From SZAS-103 sp036496805 (GTDB taxonomy: Bacteria; Pseudomonadota; Gammaproteobacteria; Xanthomonadales; Xanthomonadaceae), in the NCBI GenBank assembly GCA_036496805.1, contig DASXKN010000029.1:375144-439143 (forward strand): a stretch of 64,000 nucleotides of DNA, given 5' to 3'. Below the pieces are notes generated by a model, which ran no database searches, had not been told where the DNA came from, and saw nothing but the letters and a program-made list of their open reading frames with translations. Position numbers and translations under genes: made by a program. Positions 1-7,346 of the stretch are shown here, piece by piece. Within the stretch, counting starts at the first letter, position 1. Each line of letters begins with the position of its first letter.

Positions 1-313
1 CGGCGATCTCCAGCGACCGCCGATAGCACGAGGCGAGCAGGGCAGCTTCTCCGTTCCTGCCGCCTTGCCAGACCGGGCCGACGGTGTGGATCACGTGGCG
101 GGCGGGCAGGCGATGTCCGCGGGTGATCCTTGCATCGCCGGTCCTGCAGCCGCCGAGCAACCGGCATTCGTGCAACAGGTCGGGACCCGCCGCGCGATGG
201 ATCGCGCCGTCGACGCCGCCGCCGCCGAGCAGCGAGCTGTTCGCCGCGTTCACGATCGCATCCATCGCGAGCGTGGTGATGTCGGCGCGCAATGCGCGAA
301 GTACGATGGTCAC
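1..313 (-). CDS. Macro-domain (ADP-ribose-binding/hydrolase) protein, truncated by window edge
   Basis: The first 104 residues of a macro-domain protein of the YmdB / O-acetyl-ADP-ribose deacetylase type run off the left edge. The N-terminus reads VTIVLRALRADITTL, then DAIVNAANSSLLGGGGVDGA, which is the family's ADP-ribose-binding loop. It continues with IHRAAGPDLLHEC and, after a variable stretch, HVIHTVGPVW, the next conserved strand. Family members remove ADP-ribose or O-acetyl-ADP-ribose adducts in the cytoplasm. The start is a GTG just after the stop of the SseB-like gene upstream, so the two are probably cotranscribed. The family is clear; the exact substrate cannot be told from a fragment. 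Confidence 0.88.
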   Translation of the reverse strand, partial: MTIVLRALRADITTLAMDAIVNAANSSLLGGGGVDGAIHRAAGPDLLHECRLLGGCRTGDARITRGHRLPARHVIHTVGPVWQGGRNGEAALLASCYRRSLEIA

Positions 314-326
314 GGCGACGCAGCCA

Positions 327-731
327 TCACCAGCCCAGCACGTTCTTCCGGTATTTCGACAGGCCCTGCGCATTCCATTCGAGCATGTCCTCGGTGCGCA
401 GGTTGAAGACGATGCCCCAGGCCTCCGGGATGTTCCGCAGCACCCACGGCGTGTCCACGGAAATGTACAGGCCATGCTCGGGGTTGGCATCGCAGTAGGC
501 CGACGCGCCCGCCTGTGTGGTGAACGCGAGCAGCCATTCGGAACCGTCGGCCTTGGACGCGGTGACCGGCCGCCAGCCGGTGATGACGCCGTTCTCGATC
601 TGCGGCGGATGCGATGTCGGCACGTACAACTTGCCGGCGACCAGCAGGTCCATCATTTCCTTGCCGCCCATCTTCCCCTGCTTGGCCAGGCGAAGCGCTT
701 CGTGTGCCTTGGGGATGGCTTCGTCGGTCAT
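327..731 (-). CDS. SseB-like domain protein
   Basis: A 134-residue protein resembling the N-terminal SseB domain. An N-terminal helix (EALRLAKQGKMGGKEMMDLL) is followed by GKLYVPTSHPP, a central strand with WLLAFTTQ (typical of the family's aFTs core), and a C-terminal part with PEAWGIVFNLRTEDMLEW, matching the 'glviNp' end. The SseB domain occurs in enhanced-serine-sensitivity proteins and in unrelated contexts; its biochemical role is not established. No signal peptide or membrane segment is seen, so it should be cytoplasmic. The macro-domain gene starts 13 bases after its stop, suggesting a two-gene unit. Confidence 0.7.
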   Translation of the reverse strand: MTDEAIPKAHEALRLAKQGKMGGKEMMDLLVAGKLYVPTSHPPQIENGVITGWRPVTASKADGSEWLLAFTTQAGASAYCDANPEHGLYISVDTPWVLRNIPEAWGIVFNLRTEDMLEWNAQGLSKYRKNVLGW

Positions 732-774
732 GGCACGGGCTCGCAGGAAAAACCGCGAATCGCGGATGTCCCGA

Positions 775-1149
775 TCAGTCTAGCGCGGCATGCCGAGGCA
801 CGTGCCTGCGGACGAGCGGCGGCGGCGCGGCAAGTTGCCACGCCTGCTCCAGCCATGTCGGCACGAAGGCGCGCTCCGCGGTGGGCAGGCGCATCAGCAC
901 CCACGGGTAAGCGCGGTAGTGATCGGTGACGTGGAAGGTTTCCGGGTACAGGGTCATCAGGCGCTCGCGCTCTTCCCAGCTCGCGCGCAGCACGATGGTT
1001 TCGCGATCTTCCTTCAGCCGTACCATCAGCTTGCCGCGCACCTTGAGCGCGGGCGTGCCGTAGGAAGTCGATTCCTCCACCTCGGGCAACGCGAGGGCGA
1101 GTTGCTTGAGCTCGTCGAAGGTCAGGCCGATGGCTTCCGTCTTGCGCAT
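775..1149 (-). CDS. MmcQ/YjbR family protein
   Basis: A 124-residue protein of the MmcQ/YjbR family, a small double-wing fold described as DNA-binding-like. Recognisable parts are LTFDELKQLALALPEVEEST near the N-terminus, YGTPALKVRGKLMVRLKED (the family's 'g.pafkv.gk.far' strand), and the C-terminal YPWVLMRLPTAERAFVPTWL. Length fits single-domain members. It has its own ATG with a weak Shine-Dalgarno and no coupling to the SPFH gene upstream, which ends about 130 bases away. The function of this family is poorly defined, so nothing more specific is claimed. Confidence 0.82.
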   Translation of the reverse strand: MRKTEAIGLTFDELKQLALALPEVEESTSYGTPALKVRGKLMVRLKEDRETIVLRASWEERERLMTLYPETFHVTDHYRAYPWVLMRLPTAERAFVPTWLEQAWQLAAPPPLVRRHVPRHAALD

Positions 1150-1281
1150 GACGGTTTCCGAAGGAATGAGGATGCTGCGAACGCGACTCGCAGGATGGTG
1201 TGCGGAAGACGTCCATGCGGCCCTGCGATGGTGGCAGCATAGTCCAACGCGGGGACGGCGAGGCCGTCCCCGCGCCAGGCA

Positions 1282-3333
1282 TCACATCGCAGTCCCGGCT
1301 TTCTCCTCGGCCTTGCCTTTCGCGTCGTGGCGATCCTTGAGCATGTTGCCCAGCATCGCGCCGATCAGGCCGCCCATGCCTTCGCCGCCGCCGGCGACCA
1401 CGTCGGGCACGATCTTGACGTTGCCCTTCGCGAACGCCTCCGACACCTGCACGAAGGCGTAGTTCGACGGATCCATCACCGCGACCTTCAGGCGGATGAC
1501 TTCGGCTTCGGCGCTGCCGACAGCCTTGATCTTCGAGCCTTCTGCGTCGCCGATCAGGCGCAGCACGCCGGCATCGGCCTCGGCATTGATCGTCTTGGAG
1601 CGCGCCGCGCCTTCGGCGGTCTTCACCGCGGCGTTCGCTTCGTAGCCGGCGATCTGCACCTTCCGTTCCGCGTCCACCACGCGCGCCTGGGTATCGGCCA
1701 GCGCGGTCGCCTGCTGCAGTTCCTGGCGCACGCCCTGCGCCTGGCGCTGGGTCTCGTAGGTGACGCGTTCCTGCTCGGCGATCTTGCGGTCGGTGAGGGT
1801 GCGCATCAGCTCGTCGGGCGGCACGATGTCGCCGATCAGGGTGTCGACCGCGCCGACGTTGTACTCCTTGAGCGCCATCGAAATCGCTTCGCGCGCCTCG
1901 GCCTGTCGCGCCGTGCGGTTCTTCAGGAACTCGATGATGTCGCTGCCCTGGGCGGCGTTGCGGAAGTAGTTTCCGATCGTCGGTTCCAGCACCTGGGTGA
2001 CGAGCGCGCTCATGTCGCCGAAGCGCGCGATCACCTTGGGCGCGTCGTTGCGCGGGATGTGGATGATCTGCGAGACATCGAGGTTGAACTTGAAGCCGTC
2101 GGCCGAGCGCACCGTGATCGTCGACAGGTTGGCGTCGAGGCGGTGCGCCTCGGTCTTCCCGGTCGCCCAGTTCAGCACCACGTTCGCGGTCGGCACGTTG
2201 ACGACCTTGTGGGTGTACGGATTGATCGGGTACTTGCCCGGATCCAGCGGATCCACCCACACGCCTTTCTCGCCCTTGGTGACGAGGTTGCCGTGCTTGA
2301 AGGAATCGCCGGTGACGTCCTTGCCTTCCTTGCCGATGTAGGCAATCACGACGCCGACGTTGGCGATCGGCACCAGGGTCATGTCGACGATTTCCAGGCT
2401 CGCGAACTGCGGGTTGAGGAAGTAGCGTCCGGCCATCAGCACCTGCTCCTGCAGGCCCTTGGTGCCGCCGGCGGCGATGAAGGCGTCGGGGTTCTGGAAC
2501 AGGTTGTGGCCGACGATCTCGCCGCCGGCGATCTCGCCGTTCGGCAGCGGCGCGCCTTCCTTGGTGGTGACGATGCCGATCTTGTTGTCGGGCACTTCGG
2601 CCACGGCCTCCAGGCGTACGCCGAACAGCACCGGGTTGATGCGGTAGTTGCCCGGCGGGATCACCTTCGCCTGCGGGCCGCGTTCGCCGCCCTTCTCGTA
2701 GAACGCCTTCGCGTCCTGGTAGGAATCGCAGTCGATGCCGTGGGCGATGATGCGACCGACCGGCAGCGGCACGCCGTCGTGCGCCTCGACCACGCCGATC
2801 TTGCCTTGCGGGATCTCGGTGGTGTCGGCGAGGTTGACGTTGAACAGCAGCGGGTTGATGCGGAAGGTGCCCGGCGGGATCACCTTCATCTGCGGTCCCC
2901 GTTCGCCGGCGCCTTTCAGGAACGCGCGCGCGTCCTGGAAGTAGTCGCAGTCGACGTCCCTGGCGATGATGCGGCCGCGCGGCAGCGGCTTGCCGTCGGC
3001 GGCCTGCACGACGCCGATCTTGCCCTGCGGGATCACCGTGAACTTGATCAGGTCGATCGTGTACTGCCACGGCCACAGGCCCATGTGCAGGCCCGGCGAA
3101 AGTGTTTCGGCCTGGTAGCCGGCCTCGCCCTCGAGCGCGACGATCTGGCCATCGGGCAGGTTGCGCTTGCTGCCGAAGATCACGAACTTCTTGGTGACCG
3201 CGCCGATGCTGTCGTCCGGCACGATGATGATGCCGAACAGCCACAGGAAGGCTTTCCAGAAGAAGATCAGGATGATGACGGCGACGATGCCGCCGATCAG
3301 GTAGGGATGGTTCAGGACTTCATCGATGCTCAC
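1282..3333 (-). CDS. SPFH/band-7 membrane protein with vault-like tandem repeats
   Basis: A 683-residue flotillin-like protein that starts at GTG with GGAG ten bases upstream. Residues 11-34 form a transmembrane helix (LIGGIVAVIILIFFWKAFLW). Residues 38 to about 330 hold four to five tandem modules of about 73 residues. Each opens with a variant of IPQGKIGVV (residues 101, 174, 248, 322; a divergent one at 38), has a PLPxGRIIA-like strand, and closes with a variant of VIPPGTFRINPLLF. An SPFH domain follows (about 370-540), then an Ala/Glu/Lys-rich coiled coil and a Gly/Met-rich tail. SPFH proteins scaffold membrane microdomains. Repeats followed by an SPFH-like shoulder and a coiled coil is also the layout of eukaryotic major vault protein; that parallel is my inference. 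Confidence 0.9.
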   Translation of the reverse strand: MSIDEVLNHPYLIGGIVAVIILIFFWKAFLWLFGIIIVPDDSIGAVTKKFVIFGSKRNLPDGQIVALEGEAGYQAETLSPGLHMGLWPWQYTIDLIKFTVIPQGKIGVVQAADGKPLPRGRIIARDVDCDYFQDARAFLKGAGERGPQMKVIPPGTFRINPLLFNVNLADTTEIPQGKIGVVEAHDGVPLPVGRIIAHGIDCDSYQDAKAFYEKGGERGPQAKVIPPGNYRINPVLFGVRLEAVAEVPDNKIGIVTTKEGAPLPNGEIAGGEIVGHNLFQNPDAFIAAGGTKGLQEQVLMAGRYFLNPQFASLEIVDMTLVPIANVGVVIAYIGKEGKDVTGDSFKHGNLVTKGEKGVWVDPLDPGKYPINPYTHKVVNVPTANVVLNWATGKTEAHRLDANLSTITVRSADGFKFNLDVSQIIHIPRNDAPKVIARFGDMSALVTQVLEPTIGNYFRNAAQGSDIIEFLKNRTARQAEAREAISMALKEYNVGAVDTLIGDIVPPDELMRTLTDRKIAEQERVTYETQRQAQGVRQELQQATALADTQARVVDAERKVQIAGYEANAAVKTAEGAARSKTINAEADAGVLRLIGDAEGSKIKAVGSAEAEVIRLKVAVMDPSNYAFVQVSEAFAKGNVKIVPDVVAGGGEGMGGLIGAMLGNMLKDRHDAKGKAEEKAGTAM

Positions 3334-3808
3334 GGTGTAGCTCCAGTCATGGATCAGGGCACGGGTACGGCGCCGCTGCGCGCGGTGCCCTGCAGACGGG
3401 CGCGCAGCGAATGGTATGCGAAAGGGGAAGGCGCCTTGGCGCGTGCGGATCCGCCCGCCAGCCGTGCGGGCTTTCCATGAGCGGAGGGGTTCGATGCCTG
3501 TGCCGGGCAGGTGCCGCGACAGCCGATGAAGCCGCTGTCCCGGGGCAGGGCAGGAAGGGGCCGTCCGGCCTCCGCCTGTGTGGGTGTTGTACTTCCTTGC
3601 TTGAACCTCAAGGGTCGATGTGCGGACTCTTGGAATCCATCATATGCTTTTTCTTGCAATGCAACAGGGAGCGCCGACGAACGGCGAAGCTTGCCGATGT
3701 TGTCGCCGGCAAGGCAGGTTCCATGCCAACTCAAGCGTGACTGCGCCGTTCCGGTTGCCGGCGAAATTTTACCGAGACTTCAGGGTCTTGCTGCCTGTCG
3801 ATGCATGG
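3334..3808. other. Intergenic stretch with no gene recognised
   Basis: About 475 bases between the start of the SPFH gene and the end of the orphan gene upstream. Open frames here have no recognisable domain and unlike-coding composition. The right half (about 3600-3780) is less G+C-rich than the flanks. It probably carries the promoter of the minus-strand SPFH gene, but I could not identify convincing promoter boxes. Confidence 0.5.
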
Positions 3809-4273
3809 TCAGCGCCCGCGCTTGCGCGGTGACTTGGGCTTGCCGCCTGGCGGCTGCGGCGGATCGCCGTCGCCGGAATGCTTCGGCTGCTTGCCGTGAT
3901 CGTCGCCGTGACCCTCGCCGTCATCGCTTCCCTCTCCCTCCGGATGCTTGGCCGGGTCGTAGCAGACGATGTAGGCCGTCCATTGCCCGGTCACATGCAC
4001 GGTGAATTCCTTGCCCTTGCCGGTGAAAACCGGCGTCGCGTGCCAGACCTGCGGCAGCACGAAGCGGAACCGGCTGCAAGGCGCGGCGCAGGTCTGCTTC
4101 TTCAGGAACGCCTTGCCGGCATCGAGGGCTTCGGCCGTGGCGTCGTCGACCGCTTCCTGCACCGCCGTGTCCATCTTGCCGCCGAACTTCTTGAGCAGCT
4201 TGTAGATCTTCGAGTTGAAATTGATCAGGCCGAATCCGACCACGTCGAAACATTCGCACTTGTGCGCGCCCAT
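3809..4273 (-). CDS. Hypothetical protein with Cys motifs and a charged low-complexity tail
   Basis: I do not recognise this 154-residue protein. The start is the ATG at 4273, preceded by AGGGGAC. The N-terminus reads MGAHKCECFDVVGFGLINF. A lysine-rich helix (KIYKLLKKFGGKMDTAVQEA) follows, then a cysteine pair in QTCAAPCSRFRF and a beta-rich segment with GKGKEFTVHVTGQWTAYIVC. The tail is Asp/Glu/Gly/His-rich and then turns basic, Pro/Lys/Arg-rich. The CEC and CxxxC cysteines plus a His/Asp tail could bind metal, but that is speculation. It has no signal peptide and no obvious partner. Confidence 0.6.
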   Translation of the reverse strand: MGAHKCECFDVVGFGLINFNSKIYKLLKKFGGKMDTAVQEAVDDATAEALDAGKAFLKKQTCAAPCSRFRFVLPQVWHATPVFTGKGKEFTVHVTGQWTAYIVCYDPAKHPEGEGSDDGEGHGDDHGKQPKHSGDGDPPQPPGGKPKSPRKRGR

Positions 4274-4477
4274 GTCTGTCCCCTGTCGTTGGCCATGCCG
4301 CGGATGGCGGTGCCGGCGTGCGCCGATCCTACTCCGTGTCGCGCCCGGCTTGGTGACAGCGGGCATGGTGACAGCGGGCGCGGTGGCGCGGCGCCCGCAT
4401 TGACAGCGCGGGACAGCTCGGAAACGATGGCCGGCGATCCTTCGCAAACCGCACGACCACGCCACCACGGAGCGCGC

Positions 4478-5587
4478 ATGAAGCCTTCGACGACCGACCT
4501 GCTCGACCAGTACGACCCGGCGCTTCCGCTGGAGGAAGCCTCGACGATTCCCGCTTCGTGGTACGTCGACCCGCGCGTGCTCGACCTCGAGAAGAAGACG
4601 ACCTTCTCGCGCACCTGGCAGCTCGCCGCGCGCGCCGACCAGGTGCGCGAACCGGGCCGGTACGCCACCTGCGAGATCGCCGGCGAGCCGATCCTGGTCG
4701 TGCGCGGCGACGATGGCGTGCTGCGCGGTTTCTTCAACGTCTGCCGCCACCACGCCGCCGCCGTGATGACCGAACCGCAGGGCTGCGCGAAGAACCTGCG
4801 CTGCCCTTACCACGGCTGGACCTACACGCTCGAAGGCGCGCTCAAGGGCACGCCGAGCTTCCTCTCCGAATGCCACTTCGACCGTTCGGCGCACGGGCTG
4901 GCACCCGTTGCGATCCGCGAGTGGGAGAACTGGGTATTCGTGCGGCTCGATCGGGAAGGACCTTCCTTCGAGGAGGGTTTCGGATCACAGCTACTGAGTG
5001 ACATCGCTTCCCTGGGACTCTCCCGCTTGGGTTGGCTCGAAAGGCGTCACTACTATTTCGACTGCAACTGGAAGGTCTTCGTCGACAACTACCTGGACGG
5101 CGGCTACCACGTCCCGCATTTGCACAAGGGCCTGGACAGCGTGCTCGACTTCAAGAAGTACACGATCGAGAACGGCGCGCGGCATTGCCTGCAGTCCAGT
5201 CCGATCGTGAAGGACGGCGACCATGAGAAATTCTCTTCCGTGCGCGGCGGCGACCGCGCGTTGTACTACTGGGTGCATCCGAACTTCATGATCAACTGGT
5301 ACGAAGGGGTCATGGATACGAACCTCGTACTGCCGCTGGGACTGGATCGCACCGAGGTGATCTTCGACTTCTGGTTCGCCGACGTCTCCGAAGCCGCGCG
5401 CGAGCGCAACAAGGCCAGCATCGAAGTCGGCCAGATAATCCAGGACGAGGACATGGCGATCTGCAAGTCCGTCCAGCGCGGCCTCAACTCGCGCGCCTAC
5501 TCGACCGGCCGGCTGTCGGTGCGGCGCGAAGCGGGCGAGCATCTGTTCCATCGCCTGCTGCACGCCGACCTCTCGTCCGGCGCCTGA
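4478..5587 (+). CDS. Rieske non-heme iron oxygenase, alpha subunit
   Basis: A 369-residue terminal oxygenase of the ring-hydroxylating / choline monooxygenase-like group. The Rieske [2Fe-2S] ligands are C89 and H91 (NVCRHH) and C109 and H112 (RCPYHGW). The mononuclear iron ligands are in GGYHVPHLH (H211 and H214/H216) plus D325 in QDEDMAICK. These enzymes use O2 and electrons from a separate reductase to hydroxylate rings or oxidatively demethylate amines; no reductase gene is adjacent. The start is the ATG after CACGGAG, and the longer upstream frame lacks family similarity. The endonuclease III-like gene begins 4 bases after its stop. The substrate is unknown. A second, divergent Rieske gene lies at 13232-14281. 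Confidence 0.92.
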   Translation: MKPSTTDLLDQYDPALPLEEASTIPASWYVDPRVLDLEKKTTFSRTWQLAARADQVREPGRYATCEIAGEPILVVRGDDGVLRGFFNVCRHHAAAVMTEPQGCAKNLRCPYHGWTYTLEGALKGTPSFLSECHFDRSAHGLAPVAIREWENWVFVRLDREGPSFEEGFGSQLLSDIASLGLSRLGWLERRHYYFDCNWKVFVDNYLDGGYHVPHLHKGLDSVLDFKKYTIENGARHCLQSSPIVKDGDHEKFSSVRGGDRALYYWVHPNFMINWYEGVMDTNLVLPLGLDRTEVIFDFWFADVSEAARERNKASIEVGQIIQDEDMAICKSVQRGLNSRAYSTGRLSVRREAGEHLFHRLLHADLSSGA

Positions 5588-5591
5588 GCCG

Positions 5592-6299
5592 ATGCCGTCG
5601 TCGCACGCGTTCGCGCCGGGCGATACGCTGGTCGAGGCCATCGCTTCGCTGCGGGCATTCCACGGGCGGCCGCCATTGCTGCCGACGAGCGATCCTTTCG
5701 AACTGGTCCTGCTCGAGAACGTCGCCTACCTCGCCTCGGCTGCGCGCCGTCGCCAGGCTTTCGAGGTGCTCAGGCAGACCATCGGCACGACGCCGGAAGC
5801 GATCCTGGATGCGACACCGGAATCGCTGGAAGCGGTTGCCGCGCACGGGATCCTGAAGTCCCGCTTCGCGGACAAGTTGCGCCTATGCGCGCAGATCGCC
5901 ATGGAGGTGTCGGGCGGCGACCTGGCCCAGGCGTTGCGGGGTCCGATCGAAAACGCGAGGCGCGTGCTGCGCAGGTTTCCCGGCATCGGCGTGCCGACCG
6001 CCGACAAGATCCTGTTGTTCTCCGGCCGGCTCGCGTGCCTGGCGCCGGAATCGAATGGCCTGCGTGTGCTGGCGCGACTGGGCTTCGTGGACGAGCGTCA
6101 GCCGTACGCGCGCATGTACCGGACCAGCCTCGACCTGCAGCGCGCGTTGCCGGCGGAAGTCCCGGTCCTGCAGGAAGCGCACCTGCTGCTCCATCAGCAC
6201 GGCCAGGTGCTCTGCAAGAATTCTTCGCCGCGTTGTGGCGAGTGCCCGTTGGCGGGCGGCTGCGCGCACGCGAGGCGGTCGTCGGCACGAGTGAGCTAG
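5592..6299 (+). CDS. Endonuclease III-like HhH-GPD protein with altered catalytic residues
   Basis: A 235-residue member of the HhH-GPD DNA glycosylase superfamily. The helix-hairpin-helix is FPGIGVPTADKIL (compare LPGVGRKTANVVL in endonuclease III). The C-terminal iron-sulfur loop is intact: CKNSSPRCGECPLAGGC has the exact C-x6-C-x2-C-x5-C spacing. The catalytic lysine of endonuclease III corresponds here to proline (GVPTA), and the catalytic aspartate region VDTH is replaced by PESN. It may therefore bind DNA without the usual lyase chemistry, or act by another mechanism. It is translationally close to the Rieske gene (4-base gap), although no functional link is obvious. Confidence 0.82.
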   Translation: MPSSHAFAPGDTLVEAIASLRAFHGRPPLLPTSDPFELVLLENVAYLASAARRRQAFEVLRQTIGTTPEAILDATPESLEAVAAHGILKSRFADKLRLCAQIAMEVSGGDLAQALRGPIENARRVLRRFPGIGVPTADKILLFSGRLACLAPESNGLRVLARLGFVDERQPYARMYRTSLDLQRALPAEVPVLQEAHLLLHQHGQVLCKNSSPRCGECPLAGGCAHARRSSARVS

Positions 6300-6428
6300 G
6301 AATGCAGGAAACTGCGGGATGCTCATTGCAGTCCATCAGCTGAGCGAAAGCATGCAAGCCGCGCAGGCCCACTACGCGAACCGGAGCGATGGAAGTGACG
6401 AAATCGCATCCGCCGCCGTGGCGTTCGT

Positions 6429-6629
6429 TCACTTGCTGTCGATCTCGATGTTTTCCTTGATGCCGCTGTGCGACACCGAAACCATGATGCCGATGCCGAC
6501 GACAATGGCCAGCCCGATCAGGATCCAGGTCGAGCTGACGTTCGCCAGAAGGCCCAGCTTCCAGAGCGCGGCCACGATGCCGCCGAGCAGGACCACAAAA
6601 CCGAGGAAATACATGCCAGCCCATTTCAT
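6429..6629 (-). CDS. Small two-helix membrane protein
   Basis: A 66-residue protein beginning MKWAGMYFLGFVVLLGGIV, with two hydrophobic segments (about residues 5-23 and 33-51) joined by WKLGLLANVSST. The short polar tail is GIKENIEIDSK. The start is supported by a full AGGAGG Shine-Dalgarno eight bases upstream of the ATG. It is probably an inner-membrane protein. No family was recognised and it stands alone between intergenic gaps of about 130 and 180 bases. Confidence 0.68.
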   Translation of the reverse strand: MKWAGMYFLGFVVLLGGIVAALWKLGLLANVSSTWILIGLAIVVGIGIMVSVSHSGIKENIEIDSK

Positions 6630-6809
6630 GTCCGACCTCCTGTCGTGAATGGGGTGTCGCTCCGATGACAGGAGCCTAATACCGGCAAGATGAATGCGGA
6701 CCTCGTGCGGGGCTGTCGTGAGAACCTTTGTTCAGGGTGAGGATGGAAGCGAAACCGCCATCGCTACGAACGGATTTCGTCCGCGGAGCGGAAGCTCCGC
6801 ATGCCGCCA

Positions 6810-7346
6810 TCAGAAGGGAATCGGGCCGGCAACGACCGGGCAGACGTGTGCCCAGCGTGTCCAGGGCGGCCCGAAGGGGCTGCCGAACACCTTCCACGCA
6901 CTTCCTTCCTGTCGCAGGAGGACCTTGGCCACCAGGCGGATGTCACGCGCATCGCCCGTCATGCGCGCGCATCCGAAGACCGCGTAATCCGAACTGCCAT
7001 TCGGGTTGACGTCTTCGGCTGCGGCCGTGATGAACAACGTCGAAGGTATGTTCTGCCGCGACATGTCGAACATCCCGCGTTCTTGCGCGGTCGTGAAAGG
7101 CTTCAGATGGGGTTGCGGTGCGGGCGTGGGCTGCATCGCGAGCCATGCGTTGAAGTCGCCGGACTGCAACGCGTGCTGCCAGCGCAGGACGGCTGCGTGC
7201 ATCGGCTTGTGGGGATCCAGTGTCTGGAGGACCGGAACGGGCGGGTTCGCCGGTGTGCCTGCGGCCATCGCGACCGATGCTGGCAGCAGGATGAAAAGAG
7301 TAAGTCGCCACAGCCCTCGCGGACGTGCCGCTCGATTCGTTTTCAT
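6810..7346 (-). CDS. Exported protein of unknown function, last gene of the Rieske/GcvT/FAD operon
   Basis: A 178-residue protein with a Sec signal peptide (RLTLFILLPASVAMA, cleavage near A29). The mature part starts with Pro-rich APANPPVP-like sequence, followed by a helical stretch with AAVLRWQHALQSGDFNAWLA. That resembles the start of NTF2-like/SnoaL-type folds and is followed by strands, but the family assignment is uncertain. The ATG overlaps the stop of the FAD oxidoreductase upstream (ATGA, 7343-7346), so it is translationally coupled as the last gene of the operon. Its export suggests a periplasmic role next to a mostly cytoplasmic pathway. Confidence 0.75.
   Translation of the reverse strand: MKTNRAARPRGLWRLTLFILLPASVAMAAGTPANPPVPVLQTLDPHKPMHAAVLRWQHALQSGDFNAWLAMQPTPAPQPHLKPFTTAQERGMFDMSRQNIPSTLFITAAAEDVNPNGSSDYAVFGCARMTGDARDIRLVAKVLLRQEGSAWKVFGSPFGPPWTRWAHVCPVVAGPIPF

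Noticed and set aside
1327..3480. Long plus-strand open frame of about 717 codons opposite the SPFH gene
   Set aside because: It is a G+C-rich antisense shadow, full of Arg/Ala/His/Gly runs with no domain, and the opposite strand encodes a clear SPFH protein.
3354..3734. 126-codon minus-strand frame in the 475-base gap
   Set aside because: No similarity recognised and unlike-coding composition; not supported as a gene.
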